Source of the DNA: Deltaproteobacteria bacterium
Lineage (GTDB): Bacteria; Desulfobacterota; Binatia; Binatales; Binataceae
DNA: 44,018 nucleotides
Direction: 5' to 3'
Assembly (NCBI GenBank): GCA_021799495.1
Contig: JAJZAI010000026.1
Coordinates: forward strand, 1 to 44,018
In this document: piece after piece, positions 26,952 to 35,062 of the stretch
Layout of the letters: each line of letters starts with the position of its first letter
Numbering within the stretch: position 1 is the first letter of the stretch
The notes under the pieces: generated by a model
Databases searched by the model: none
The model's input: only the letters and a program-made list of their open reading frames with translations
What the model was told of the DNA's origin: nothing
Made by a program: the position numbers and the translations under genes

Positions 26952-28634
26952 TCAGCGATGGAAGATCGCGCGGACCATCGGCGTCAGATCCTTTTCGTAA
27001 ATATAGCCGTCGTTATCACCGTCTTTCGCGGCGGTCTGCTTCACGATTCGACGCATACTGGCGCCGCTCCCGCCCTCGCGCGCGAGCACGAAGGTGATGT
27101 TGCTGTCCAGGGCGCTGGCGCTGCCATGCCATGAATAATGCGGCACGACCGCAAAATAATAACGATGTTCGATCGGCACCACGCTGCCGGTCCGGGCCAG
27201 CAGCACGATATCGCCGGCGCGGTCGCCATATTTGCCGAAACCCAGCCACTTCATACGGCGATTAAGTTCGATCAAATCGGGCCGCGGATGGCGCCGGAGA
27301 TATTCGGGAATCGGCACGAGGCGGCGGCCGTCGAAGACCTCGAACGGCGGCGCGACGTGTCCGGGAACGGCGGGTGGCCGCGAGAAAATAAGGTCGATTG
27401 AGCCGACTAGACGAGGATATCGGCTGCCGGGGCGATTGGCCCGGTAAATCGCGCGCAAAACCGGCATCAAGTCTTCCTTCACCCGAGGCGGCCGACTCCA
27501 GTCGCATCGATCGCCACGATTCGGACAAGTCGAACGGTCGGCCAGATAGATATAGGCCATGAAGCCCTGATAGCCGAGGACCGCCTGAAAATCCTCCTGC
27601 CGCGCGGAAACATCGACCTGCGCCGGCCGCACGCGAAAGCCCATATCGTTCACGACTCCGAACGGCGAATGGGGACCCGTGCCGAGCGCATGGCGGTTGT
27701 CGGAGATGGTTGGAATGTGGCCGTGGTCGGCGATAAAGACGATATAAGTTCCGTCAAGCGCATTTTTCTTCCGATATTCGTCGAGCACCTGTCCAACCAG
27801 TGGATCGATGACGCGCTCGATATAGCGGGTTTGCGCTTCCAGCGGATGCGGCGAGCCGTGGGTGTAAGCGTCAACGCCAGGAAAATAGACCACCTGCAAA
27901 TTGGGCACACCGTGGCGCTCAATCGCGTCGATTAATTTCGGAACAGAGTTGCGATCGACCGAGGCGGCGACGGTTCGTTCCGGCTGTTCGTCTTCAACCT
28001 TGGCCTTCAGGAAATCGCTGAAGACATCGAAAATCGTGAGCGGGCCGACGGTCGTATAAATGTTGGCGCCACGATAAACAAACAGCAGCGAGACGTAGCT
28101 GTCCACGCCGAGCAGCTCGTAGAGCGTCGGCACGCGCAACTGCCGTCCAATCAAATCATCCGAGATGGCGCGGTTAAGATCGGTCAAGTCGCGCGTCGAG
28201 ATCGGCACCGGCGCGTGAAAAGCCATCTGCCGCCGCTCGAACCACTCGTCGCCGGTAACGCCGTCCCAAGCGGGCGGATCGCCCGTGAAGATCGCGGACC
28301 AATCGGCGACCGTGCTGGACGGCAGCATGCTAAGCGCGTTCGGGGCGGCGTAAGCATGCTCGAACAAGCCGCCCGCGTCTTCCCGTCCCAGCACACCGGC
28401 GATGTTCGGCGCGGCGCCGGAACGGACCGCCGTCATGAACTGGTTGTAGCCGGCGCCGTCGAGCGCAAAGATGATCATCCGGGTCGGCGGCGGAGGCGCA
28501 ACCTCAGGCTTGCGCAAAGATTCAACGCCTTTGGTCACCCATACTTGCCTGACCGTCGCACATGACATTACTGAGAGAATCACGGCCATCAACCCGATCG
28601 CCGCAATCGTTTCGAGCCTGACTCGGGTTACCAA
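26952..28634 (-). CDS. Lipoprotein of the type I phosphodiesterase / alkaline phosphatase superfamily
   Basis: This 560-residue exported protein has an N-terminal signal ending in lipobox SVMSC (C25). The alkaline-phosphatase-like metal site is complete in outline. D59 lies in FALDGAGYNQF, the candidate nucleophile S108/T109 in PSSTVADWSAIFTG, D256 and H260 in PGVDAYTHG, D304 and H305 in IADHGH, and a late His in TGPHSPF. This set fits the nucleotide pyrophosphatase/phosphodiesterase branch, but the substrate is unknown. Near the C-terminus an EF-hand-like loop DGDNDGYIYEKD (538-549) suggests calcium binding. The gene is on the same strand as ccmE, 125 nt upstream of it, and follows lpxA by 124 nt. 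It may be an independent unit. Confidence 0.8.
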   Translation of the reverse strand: MVTRVRLETIAAIGLMAVILSVMSCATVRQVWVTKGVESLRKPEVAPPPPTRMIIFALDGAGYNQFMTAVRSGAAPNIAGVLGREDAGGLFEHAYAAPNALSMLPSSTVADWSAIFTGDPPAWDGVTGDEWFERRQMAFHAPVPISTRDLTDLNRAISDDLIGRQLRVPTLYELLGVDSYVSLLFVYRGANIYTTVGPLTIFDVFSDFLKAKVEDEQPERTVAASVDRNSVPKLIDAIERHGVPNLQVVYFPGVDAYTHGSPHPLEAQTRYIERVIDPLVGQVLDEYRKKNALDGTYIVFIADHGHIPTISDNRHALGTGPHSPFGVVNDMGFRVRPAQVDVSARQEDFQAVLGYQGFMAYIYLADRSTCPNRGDRCDWSRPPRVKEDLMPVLRAIYRANRPGSRYPRLVGSIDLIFSRPPAVPGHVAPPFEVFDGRRLVPIPEYLRRHPRPDLIELNRRMKWLGFGKYGDRAGDIVLLARTGSVVPIEHRYYFAVVPHYSWHGSASALDSNITFVLAREGGSGASMRRIVKQTAAKDGDNDGYIYEKDLTPMVRAIFHR

Positions 28635-28758
28635 TCGAATATCCGCCCTCTCCGCCCCCCGCTCGTCTTACGGTTCAAGATACGTCGCCGACTGATCTTC
28701 GATACGCTTTGGCATCGCGCCGCGTCGCAGTCGCGCCAATTCGGCCAGCCAACCGCCG

Positions 28759-29586
28759 CTATTCACCGTCATCCGCCGATGCGCCGTGGCGCGGACCAAA
28801 CGCGACGCCGCGCTTGCTCGAACGGATAAACGCGACCAGCTCGGCGACTTCGGGAAATTTTGGCGGCCCGTCCGCCTCCAACTCTTCAAGCGCCGCCTTG
28901 AGGTTGCGGTGCTGTCCAAACAGGACCGCGAAAGCGCGCCGCAAGGCCTGAATAGCGCCGACGCTGACGCCCGCCCGCCGCAACCCGACAACATTGATTC
29001 CGCGCAGCGTGTGCGTCAGGTCCATCAGGCAAAACGGCGGAACGTCGCGGCTGGTGCGGCTCAGCCCGCGCATCATCGCGAGCCGTCCGATCCGCACGTA
29101 CTGATGAACGACGCAATTGCCCGAGACCAGCGCGCGGTCGCCCACCTCGACCCATCCGGCCAGCAGCGCGCCGCCGGCGATTATCGTGGAATTGCCGATT
29201 CGGCAGTCGTGCGCGGCGTGCGCATTCTGCATGAAAAAATTGCCGTCGCCGACGATCGTAACTTCGCCGTGCTCGCTGCCGCGATGGATCGTCACGCCTT
29301 CGCGAAAAATATTGCGATCGCCGATCCGGACGCGCCGCGGACCGCCCGTGTAGCCAAGGTCCTGCGGCTCGTCGCCAATGACCACGTTGGGATGCAGCAC
29401 GTTTTCGGCGCCGATTTCGGTATCGCCCAGCACCGTCACGTGGCCGATCAATCGCGTGCGTGGCCCAATCCGAATCCTGCCGTCGAGCAGGCAAAAAGGC
29501 CCGATTTCGACGCCGGGCGCAAGCTCCACGCCGCGGCCGGCGACCGCGCTCGGATGGATTTTCGGCGCCGGCGCCTCAGCGTTCAT
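28759..29586 (-). CDS. lpxA: Acyl-ACP--UDP-N-acetylglucosamine O-acyltransferase
   Basis: LpxA catalyses the first step of lipid A synthesis. The ATG at 29586, preceded by GGCGAGAG, gives 275 residues. A TTG at 29604 would add six residues and is less likely. Hexapeptide repeats of a left-handed beta-helix run from about 10 to 180. Diagnostic stretches are VVIGDEPQDLGYTGGPRRV, FREGVTIHRGSEHG, and the catalytic His in QNAHAAHDCRIG (second His, about residue 126). The C-terminal helical domain begins near GINVVGLRRAGV. The family difference from LpxD is clear in the EPQDL motif. It is followed in the same direction by the phosphodiesterase gene and preceded by yacG. Confidence 0.95.
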   Translation of the reverse strand: MNAEAPAPKIHPSAVAGRGVELAPGVEIGPFCLLDGRIRIGPRTRLIGHVTVLGDTEIGAENVLHPNVVIGDEPQDLGYTGGPRRVRIGDRNIFREGVTIHRGSEHGEVTIVGDGNFFMQNAHAAHDCRIGNSTIIAGGALLAGWVEVGDRALVSGNCVVHQYVRIGRLAMMRGLSRTSRDVPPFCLMDLTHTLRGINVVGLRRAGVSVGAIQALRRAFAVLFGQHRNLKAALEELEADGPPKFPEVAELVAFIRSSKRGVAFGPRHGASADDGE

Positions 29587-29616
29587 CGCGCGCTCTCGCC
29601 GCAAGCCGAGGAATTA

Positions 29617-29808
29617 TCAATGGAGGAGCTTTTTTGGCGCCGGGCGGTCATCGGGATGCTCGACGTCTTCGGTTTCGCGTCCGGCGACGCGATAGCCCTC
29701 GCCCGCCCATGCGCCCAGATCGACCGTGCGGCATCGCTCCGAGCAAAACGGCCGGAAACGGTTGGCGGGCGAGGCGTCGGCTTCTTTTCGGCAGATCGGA
29801 CAGCGCAT
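29617..29808 (-). CDS. yacG: DNA gyrase inhibitor YacG family zinc protein
   Basis: This small protein has 63 residues from the ATG at 29808. It opens MRCPICRK, and the second zinc pair is in RPFCSERCRTVDLGAW. This gives the Cys4 zinc finger of YacG, with the SxRCRxxDLGxW signature. YacG binds the GyrB subunit and inhibits gyrase in E. coli. Acidic/basic residues follow the finger, as in the family. An upstream in-frame extension to 29883 is not YacG-like. It lies 30 nt before lpxA on the same strand. Confidence 0.88.
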   Translation of the reverse strand: MRCPICRKEADASPANRFRPFCSERCRTVDLGAWAGEGYRVAGRETEDVEHPDDRPAPKKLLH

Positions 29809-29905
29809 CGCGAACCCTCCGATCAGAATTGGCAAAAGCGGGCGTCCGGCGCAATGGCCGCGGATGCGCGCTCGCGCAGGCATGCGGACGGGCGCCGAAT
29901 CTGCG

Positions 29906-30637
29906 TCAATAAATTTCGCCGTCGCAGCGATCGTTGCCGCCGCTCGCGATGAAACGGTCGGAATGCGGTTCGTAGGTCATCACCTCGTTGTAACAGAACG
30001 CCTGACCGGCGGGACCGCGATAGTTGAACATCACGTTAACGACCATGCGCGACTTGCCCTCAAGCACCGCCTTGAAAACATCGAGCGGAATGAACCGATA
30101 GAGCAGATGCGGAACGTTCGGCGAAACTATCCCGATGTTATTCGTGGACAGAGAACCTTCCTGATGCGGCAGCACATGGCCGTCAACCAGCACCCTGACA
30201 CGCGCCACGCCGTCGGAGGCCTGCACGTGACCGAAATTCCGGCAATCGACGATCACGTGCGCGTCGTTGTCCTCCTGTCCGGTCAGAGCGGACCGTTCGG
30301 CGGAATCCAGGGTCACACCGGGGCGTTCGAGCCTAACATCGAGAACGCCAATGTACGGACGTTCCGCAACATTGAATAGCAGACTGGTGACTTTGGCTGT
30401 TCTCCACGTTGCAAAGGCGCTAAATGCGGTTGCAGTCACCATTAAGGCCGTCATAAAATCATTAAATCGCAATACACTTGCAAAACGGCTGACCAGCGTC
30501 TGTTCGCTGCGGCTCAGCCCCGGACCGCTTGCGAAGTCCGTTTCGAGCGTTTGGCGATCAGCTTCGGCGCAGTTTTCCGCGGTTTCCCGCCGATTCGCGG
30601 AAGCTCGCTCGTCCGGCATTTTCGGTTCGCGCTCCAT
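29906..30637 (-). CDS. Membrane-anchored protein of unknown function
   Basis: This 243-residue protein belongs to no family I recognise. The N-terminal 55 residues are charged and hydrophilic. A single membrane helix lies at about 58-80 (FNDFMTALMVTATAFSAFATW). The rest appears as a beta-rich soluble domain (ERPYIGVLDVRLERPGV, DAHVIVDCRNFGHVQASDGV, RMVVNVMFNYRGPAGQAFCY). This one-helix-plus-beta layout is common in bacterial proteins of unknown role. The soluble part probably faces the cytoplasm or periplasm; orientation is not decided. The gene lies upstream of yacG-lpxA in the same direction and 275 nt from the divergent tannase gene. Confidence 0.6.
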   Translation of the reverse strand: MEREPKMPDERASANRRETAENCAEADRQTLETDFASGPGLSRSEQTLVSRFASVLRFNDFMTALMVTATAFSAFATWRTAKVTSLLFNVAERPYIGVLDVRLERPGVTLDSAERSALTGQEDNDAHVIVDCRNFGHVQASDGVARVRVLVDGHVLPHQEGSLSTNNIGIVSPNVPHLLYRFIPLDVFKAVLEGKSRMVVNVMFNYRGPAGQAFCYNEVMTYEPHSDRFIASGGNDRCDGEIY

Positions 30638-30713
30638 CTCTGGCTGATCGATACAACACCCAGCCGTGTCCGGTAAAAGTTATGGATTCAGCGCGCTCGC
30701 GTAAAGTCGTCGC

Positions 30714-30769
30714 TTGACAATCGAATTTTCGCAATACTGCGTGATTAGTAGATATAGCATCTAATATCT
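30714..30769. promoter_or_regulatory. Putative promoter and operator upstream of tannase gene
   Basis: A TTGACA hexamer lies at 30714-30719 in an AT-rich stretch. A plausible -10 is weak (TACTGC at 30735-30740, spacing 15). Just downstream is an inverted repeat AGATAT-N8-ATATCT (30750-30755 and 30764-30769), which has the size and symmetry of a repressor or activator site. Both sit in the 275-nt gap between divergent genes, so the site could act on either. Confidence 0.35.
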
Positions 30770-30912
30770 CGTTGACGTGCGCAGTCGCGATTGACGAGTA
30801 GCGATTTCACTGATATCGATTCGACAATTACCATCGAATCGCAGCGGAACAAGCGTCGCGAGCGCTTGAGTTTCACAGGAGGCGCGCGACCAACCTTCTG
30901 GGGGAGAAAACC

Positions 30913-32574
30913 GTGAGATTCAATCGATCGGCCGCCAAACCGTTAATCGTAATCGCAACCATCGCGCTCGCGATCGCCGCTTTCGCCGGCAAGGGCCGGG
31001 CGGTGACGGCGTCCTCATGCACCGTCACGTATTTTCAATCGATCGCGCCCACCAACGTTACGATCAATTCGGCGAGCATGACCACGACCGCGCCGATCTT
31101 TTGCGATATCAGAGGCACGATCGCGACCACGACCGACAACGAAAATAATTCGGTGCTGTTTGCGCTGGGCCTGCCTGAATCCGCGTCGTGGAACGGCAAC
31201 TTTGTATTTATCGGCAACGGCGGATACGCCGGAAGCTTGCAGGGCGTGCTCGGCGGCGAATACGCGACGGCAATCGGCTTTGGATTCGCCGCGGCGGTCA
31301 CCGACACCGGCCATGAGTCGCCATACGGGCCGTTGCTGGGCGATTTGGATGGCAGTTTTGCTCTTATCAGCGGACCGCCCATAGCGCCGAATCTTCCGGC
31401 GATCGAGGATTTCGCTTATCGCGCGGTGCATCTGAGCGCGGTCACGTCCGAAACCTTGACCAACGCTTACTACAGCGGCGCGGCGATGTTTTCGTATTTC
31501 GACGGCTGCTCGACGGGCGGACGCCAGGCGCTGGTCGAAGCGCAAAAATTCCCGATGGACTTCAACGGCATCATCGCCGGCGACCCGGCGATCGGCAATC
31601 CAATCGCCGGCTTCAACTGGAACGATCAGGCGTTGCTGCAAAGTCAGGACGGCTATCTCGATCCGACCACAATCGCGACTTTGGACGCGGCGGTAACGCA
31701 TCAATGCGACGGTTCGGACGGGCTGATCGATGGAATGATCGAGGATCCGCGGCTGTGCCATTTCAACCCCAAGAGCATCGAGTGCAAGCAAGGCGCGACG
31801 AGCAACTGCCTCAGCGCGGCGCAGGTCAAGACGGTCAAAGCGATTCTGCACGGCGCGCAAGGCGTGGGCGGACAGCTTTATCCCGGCTACACGCCCAGCA
31901 ATCCCGGCGGCGCCGACGGCTGGACGGCGTGGATTACGGGAACGACCACGCCGACTTTCGACAGCGCGAACCCATGGGGAACCGTGCCAACTTCATTCGA
32001 GACGGCGCCCTACCAGTTCTCGTTCCAGGATCAGTTCATGAAGTATTTCGCCTTCGAGGATCCGAATTACGACTCGCTCAGCTTCGACTTCCACAACATT
32101 GGCGACATTCGCACGCTGGACAAAATCGTCAGGGAATACGGTTCGGACGGCGAGAATCCCGACCTGAGGCCATTCTTCAAAGCCGGCGGAAAACTGCTGA
32201 TGTATCACGGATGGGCCGATCCGGCGTTGACGCCGTTCGTGAGCGTCGATTACTACGAGGCGGCGCGCAAAGCCCTGCACGGCGATTTCAACAAGCTGCG
32301 CAAGAATGCGCGGCTGTTCATGGTGCCGGGGATGCATCACTGCACGGGAGGGCCGGGCCCGTATGATTTCGATCCGCTGACGCCTTTGATCGAGTGGGTC
32401 GAAGCCGATAAGGCGCCAAAGTCGATTATTGGCGAGAATCCCGGCACTGGACGCACTTTCCCGCTCTGCGCGTATCCGCAAATCGCGGTGTACACCGGTT
32501 CGGGCAGCGTTGACGAGGCCTCCAACTGGGTCTGCCGCGATCACATCAAATCGAGCAAGAACAACGGCAGATAA
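30913..32574 (+). CDS. Secreted tannase / feruloyl esterase family protein
   Basis: This 553-residue protein starts at GTG 30913, with GGGGGAG at 30900-30906 as a well-placed Shine-Dalgarno. A signal peptide spans about 1-30 (KPLIVIATIALAIAAFAG, cleavage near GRA-VTA). The alpha/beta-hydrolase triad is clear: S200 in FDGCSTGGRQALVEAQKFP, D436 in MYHGWADPALTP, and H476 in VPGMHHCTGGPG. C199 next to Ser and C477 next to His form the family's disulfide that holds the triad (CS-D-HC motif). A calcium-loop-like CDGSDGLIDGMIEDPRLCHF (265-284) is also typical. The family includes fungal tannases, feruloyl esterases and bacterial MHETase. The likely role is ester cleavage of plant phenolics outside the cytoplasm; the substrate cannot be fixed. 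A terminator follows. Confidence 0.92.
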   Translation: MRFNRSAAKPLIVIATIALAIAAFAGKGRAVTASSCTVTYFQSIAPTNVTINSASMTTTAPIFCDIRGTIATTTDNENNSVLFALGLPESASWNGNFVFIGNGGYAGSLQGVLGGEYATAIGFGFAAAVTDTGHESPYGPLLGDLDGSFALISGPPIAPNLPAIEDFAYRAVHLSAVTSETLTNAYYSGAAMFSYFDGCSTGGRQALVEAQKFPMDFNGIIAGDPAIGNPIAGFNWNDQALLQSQDGYLDPTTIATLDAAVTHQCDGSDGLIDGMIEDPRLCHFNPKSIECKQGATSNCLSAAQVKTVKAILHGAQGVGGQLYPGYTPSNPGGADGWTAWITGTTTPTFDSANPWGTVPTSFETAPYQFSFQDQFMKYFAFEDPNYDSLSFDFHNIGDIRTLDKIVREYGSDGENPDLRPFFKAGGKLLMYHGWADPALTPFVSVDYYEAARKALHGDFNKLRKNARLFMVPGMHHCTGGPGPYDFDPLTPLIEWVEADKAPKSIIGENPGTGRTFPLCAYPQIAVYTGSGSVDEASNWVCRDHIKSSKNNGR

Positions 32575-32603
32575 TTCAACGAAGACAAACGCCGATCTCC
32601 GCG

Positions 32604-32643
32604 ACGCCGCGCTGGACGATAGTTCGGCGCGGCGTTTCTATTC
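32604..32643 (+). terminator. Rho-independent-type terminator after tannase gene
   Basis: A perfect 9-bp stem pairs ACGCCGCGC (32604-32612) with GCGCGGCGT (32627-32635) around a 14-nt loop and is followed by TTTCTATT on the plus strand. It lies 29 nt after the tannase stop and just before the convergent alcohol dehydrogenase end. The opposite strand lacks a comparable T run, so it should act mainly on the plus strand. Confidence 0.65.
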
Positions 32644-33645
32644 GGCCGCGACGCGCAAGACCGCTGCGCCTTTCAACTCATCGTGCTTGAGCATCATTAG
32701 CGCGCGGTTCGCGTCCGCCAAGGCGAGCGGAACCGTGTGGCTGACGATCGGGATTTGCGCGGCAAGCTCGAGGAACTCCTGGCCGTCGGCGCGGGTGTTG
32801 GCGGTGACGCTGCGCAGCTCCTTTTCGTAAAACAGATGGCGCTCGTACTCGAGCGGCGGAATCGGCGTCAGGTGGATTCCGGCGACGGCCAGCACGCCGC
32901 CGCGATCGAGCGCTTCAAGCGCCGGCAGCACCAGACCGCCCGCAGGCGCGAACAGGATCGCGGCGGCGAGCGGCGCGGGCGGCGGCTCTTCGGCCGCGCC
33001 AATCCAGTCGGCGCCGAGCTCGCGCGCCAAATCGCGATGCACCCCGCCGCGGCTCATCACGAACGCGCGGCATCGCCAATGTTTCAGGACCTGCAGCGCG
33101 AGATGGGCCGAGCCGCCGAAGCCGTAAAGGCCGACGGTGGCGCCCGGCGCGATCGCAGCCCGCTTGATCGCGCGATAACCGATAATTCCGGCGCATAACA
33201 GTGGCGCGGCCGCGTCGTCGGCGAGCGCGGCCGGAATCGCGTAGGCGAAATCCTCGCGCACGACGGTGAATTCGGCGTAGCCGCCGTCGGCGTCCCATCC
33301 GGTGAAGCGCGCGTGCGGGCAGAGATTCTCGCGCCCGCGCCGGCAGTATGCGCAGGCGCCGCAAGTTTCGCGCAGCCACGCGATTCCGACGCGCGCTCCG
33401 GGTTCGAATCGGCGGCATCCGGGGCCGGATTTTTCGACCACGCCGACGATTTCATGGCCGGGGACAATTTGCGGATGCTTCGGCGCGAGATCGCCCTCGG
33501 CGACGTGCAAATCGGTGCGGCACACGCCGCATCGCCGGACCCGGACCAGAATCTCGCCGGCGCCGGGAACGGGAATTTCGAGCTCGGCGGCATCGAGCGG
33601 CGCGGATTCGATCGCCGCCGGCGTCCTTACGACTATCGCGCGCAT
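32638..33645 (-). CDS. Zinc-dependent alcohol dehydrogenase (MDR family)
   Basis: This 335-residue medium-chain dehydrogenase oxidises or reduces an alcohol/aldehyde with NAD(P). Catalytic zinc ligands are C42 (CGVCRTDLHVAEG), H64/E65 (VPGHEIVGVVE) and C151. The structural zinc lobe has C95, C98, C101 and C109 (CGACAYCRRGRENLC). The Rossmann motif is GLYGFGGSAHLALQ (172-185). The closest recognised group is the AdhP/Rv0162c-like zinc-binding alcohol dehydrogenases, often labelled zinc-binding alcohol dehydrogenase family protein. The natural substrate is unknown. It is convergent with the tannase gene and co-directional with, but 54 nt upstream-separated from, the E2 gene end, so it may be its own unit. 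Confidence 0.88.
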   Translation of the reverse strand: MRAIVVRTPAAIESAPLDAAELEIPVPGAGEILVRVRRCGVCRTDLHVAEGDLAPKHPQIVPGHEIVGVVEKSGPGCRRFEPGARVGIAWLRETCGACAYCRRGRENLCPHARFTGWDADGGYAEFTVVREDFAYAIPAALADDAAAPLLCAGIIGYRAIKRAAIAPGATVGLYGFGGSAHLALQVLKHWRCRAFVMSRGGVHRDLARELGADWIGAAEEPPPAPLAAAILFAPAGGLVLPALEALDRGGVLAVAGIHLTPIPPLEYERHLFYEKELRSVTANTRADGQEFLELAAQIPIVSHTVPLALADANRALMMLKHDELKGAAVLRVAAE

Positions 33646-33698
33646 GACGGCCTATTTTCGACCGCGCGCGACTCGGAATGAAACCGGATCGGCCGCGG

Positions 33699-35060
33699 TC
33701 ACAATTCGAAATCGGCGGCTTCGAGGATGCGCGCCGCGCGATAGAGGAAGCGGTTGCCGAGCACGCCGTCGATCACCCGATGGTCATACGAGAGCGCGAG
33801 ATACATCATCGTGCGAATCGCGATCGCGTCCGCGCCGTCGATTTCGATCACGACCGGTCGTTTCTTCACCTCGCCCATCCGGAGAATTCCGACCTGCGGC
33901 TGGTTGATGATCGCGAAGCCGTAGAGATTGCCCTCGCGGCCCGGATTGGAAAGCGTGAAACTGCCGCCGGCGAGATCGTCGGCGGCGATGGTTTTTTCCT
34001 GCACCTTGCGCCGCATCCGCTCGATCTCGCGCGCCAGCCCGGTCACCGACATCTCCTCGGCGCGCCTGATCACCGGAACCAGCAGGCCTTCGTCCGCGTC
34101 CATCGCGACGCCCAGATTGATCTCTTTGCGGATTACCAGCGAGTCGCCAACGACCGAAGCGTTCATCCGGGGAAATTCCTTGAGCGCCCGGATTGTCGCC
34201 ATCGCGGCGAACGGCAGGAGCGTGAGCGCGAAACCCTCGCGCGCGGCGAATTCGGTCTTGCGGGCGTCGCGCAGCGCGGCGACGCGGGTCAGATCGACTT
34301 CAGCCACTGTCGGCACATGGGGCGAATGGGTTTTCGAGAAAACCATGTGCTCGGCGATCAGCTTGCGGCGGCGGGTGAACGGCTCGACGATATCGCCCTC
34401 GCGCGGCTGGTAAACGGGCGGCTTGAAAACCGCACCGGCCGGCGGCGCGATCGGCGGAGCCGGCGCGGCGGCGGGCGAGGCGATCGCAGAGGCCGCGGCG
34501 CCGTTGGCGGCGGAGATGGCCGCGCGTTGATCCGCGGGCCGGAGCGATTCGAGATAGCGTTCCACGTCGCGCTTGGTGACGCGCCCGCCGATTCCGGTTC
34601 CCGGCACGACCGCGAGGTCGATGTGATGCTCCTCGGCCATCCGCATCACCACCGGCGAAAAGCGGCGCGGCGCGCCCGCCGATTCCGCTTCGGCCGGAGT
34701 CGCCGCGGGCCTGGCGGCGGCGACAGGACTTTGCGCGGCGGATTTGGCGGCAGGCGTCGGCGCGGGCGCCGCGACCAGTTGGGACGGGGGCGGCGCGGCG
34801 GCGGCGGGCCGAACGGCTCCGCCGGGTTCGCCGATTACAGCCAGCAGCGCGCCGATCGGCAGCGTTTGGCCCTCGGGCGCGACGATGCGCGCGATTACGC
34901 CGGCGGCGGGCGAGGGAATTTCAGTATCGACCTTGTCGGTTGAAATCTCGCACAGCGGCTGGTCTTCGGTAACGGCGTCGCCCTCGCGCACCAGCCATTT
35001 GGTGATAACGCCTTCGACGACGCTCTCCCCCATCTGCGGCATGATCACATCGATTGGCAT
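33699..35060 (-). CDS. 2-oxoacid dehydrogenase E2 (dihydrolipoamide acyltransferase)
   Basis: This is the E2 core of a 2-oxoacid dehydrogenase complex. The ATG at 35060 (MPIDVIMPQMGESVVEG) gives 453 residues. The open frame continues far upstream as antisense-like residues and is not used. One lipoyl domain carries K43 in EISTDKVDTEIPSP. A long Ala/Pro linker follows, then the E1/E3-binding domain (FSPVVMRMAEEHHIDLAVVPG, GIGGRVTKRDVERYL). A second linker leads to the acyltransferase domain, whose active site is SYDHRVIDG (H427, D431). The start lies 2 nt after the E1beta stop. The substrate could be pyruvate, a branched-chain 2-oxoacid or acetoin; sequence alone does not decide it. Confidence 0.9.
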   Translation of the reverse strand: MPIDVIMPQMGESVVEGVITKWLVREGDAVTEDQPLCEISTDKVDTEIPSPAAGVIARIVAPEGQTLPIGALLAVIGEPGGAVRPAAAAPPPSQLVAAPAPTPAAKSAAQSPVAAARPAATPAEAESAGAPRRFSPVVMRMAEEHHIDLAVVPGTGIGGRVTKRDVERYLESLRPADQRAAISAANGAAASAIASPAAAPAPPIAPPAGAVFKPPVYQPREGDIVEPFTRRRKLIAEHMVFSKTHSPHVPTVAEVDLTRVAALRDARKTEFAAREGFALTLLPFAAMATIRALKEFPRMNASVVGDSLVIRKEINLGVAMDADEGLLVPVIRRAEEMSVTGLAREIERMRRKVQEKTIAADDLAGGSFTLSNPGREGNLYGFAIINQPQVGILRMGEVKKRPVVIEIDGADAIAIRTMMYLALSYDHRVIDGVLGNRFLYRAARILEAADFEL

Positions 35061-35062
35061 AA

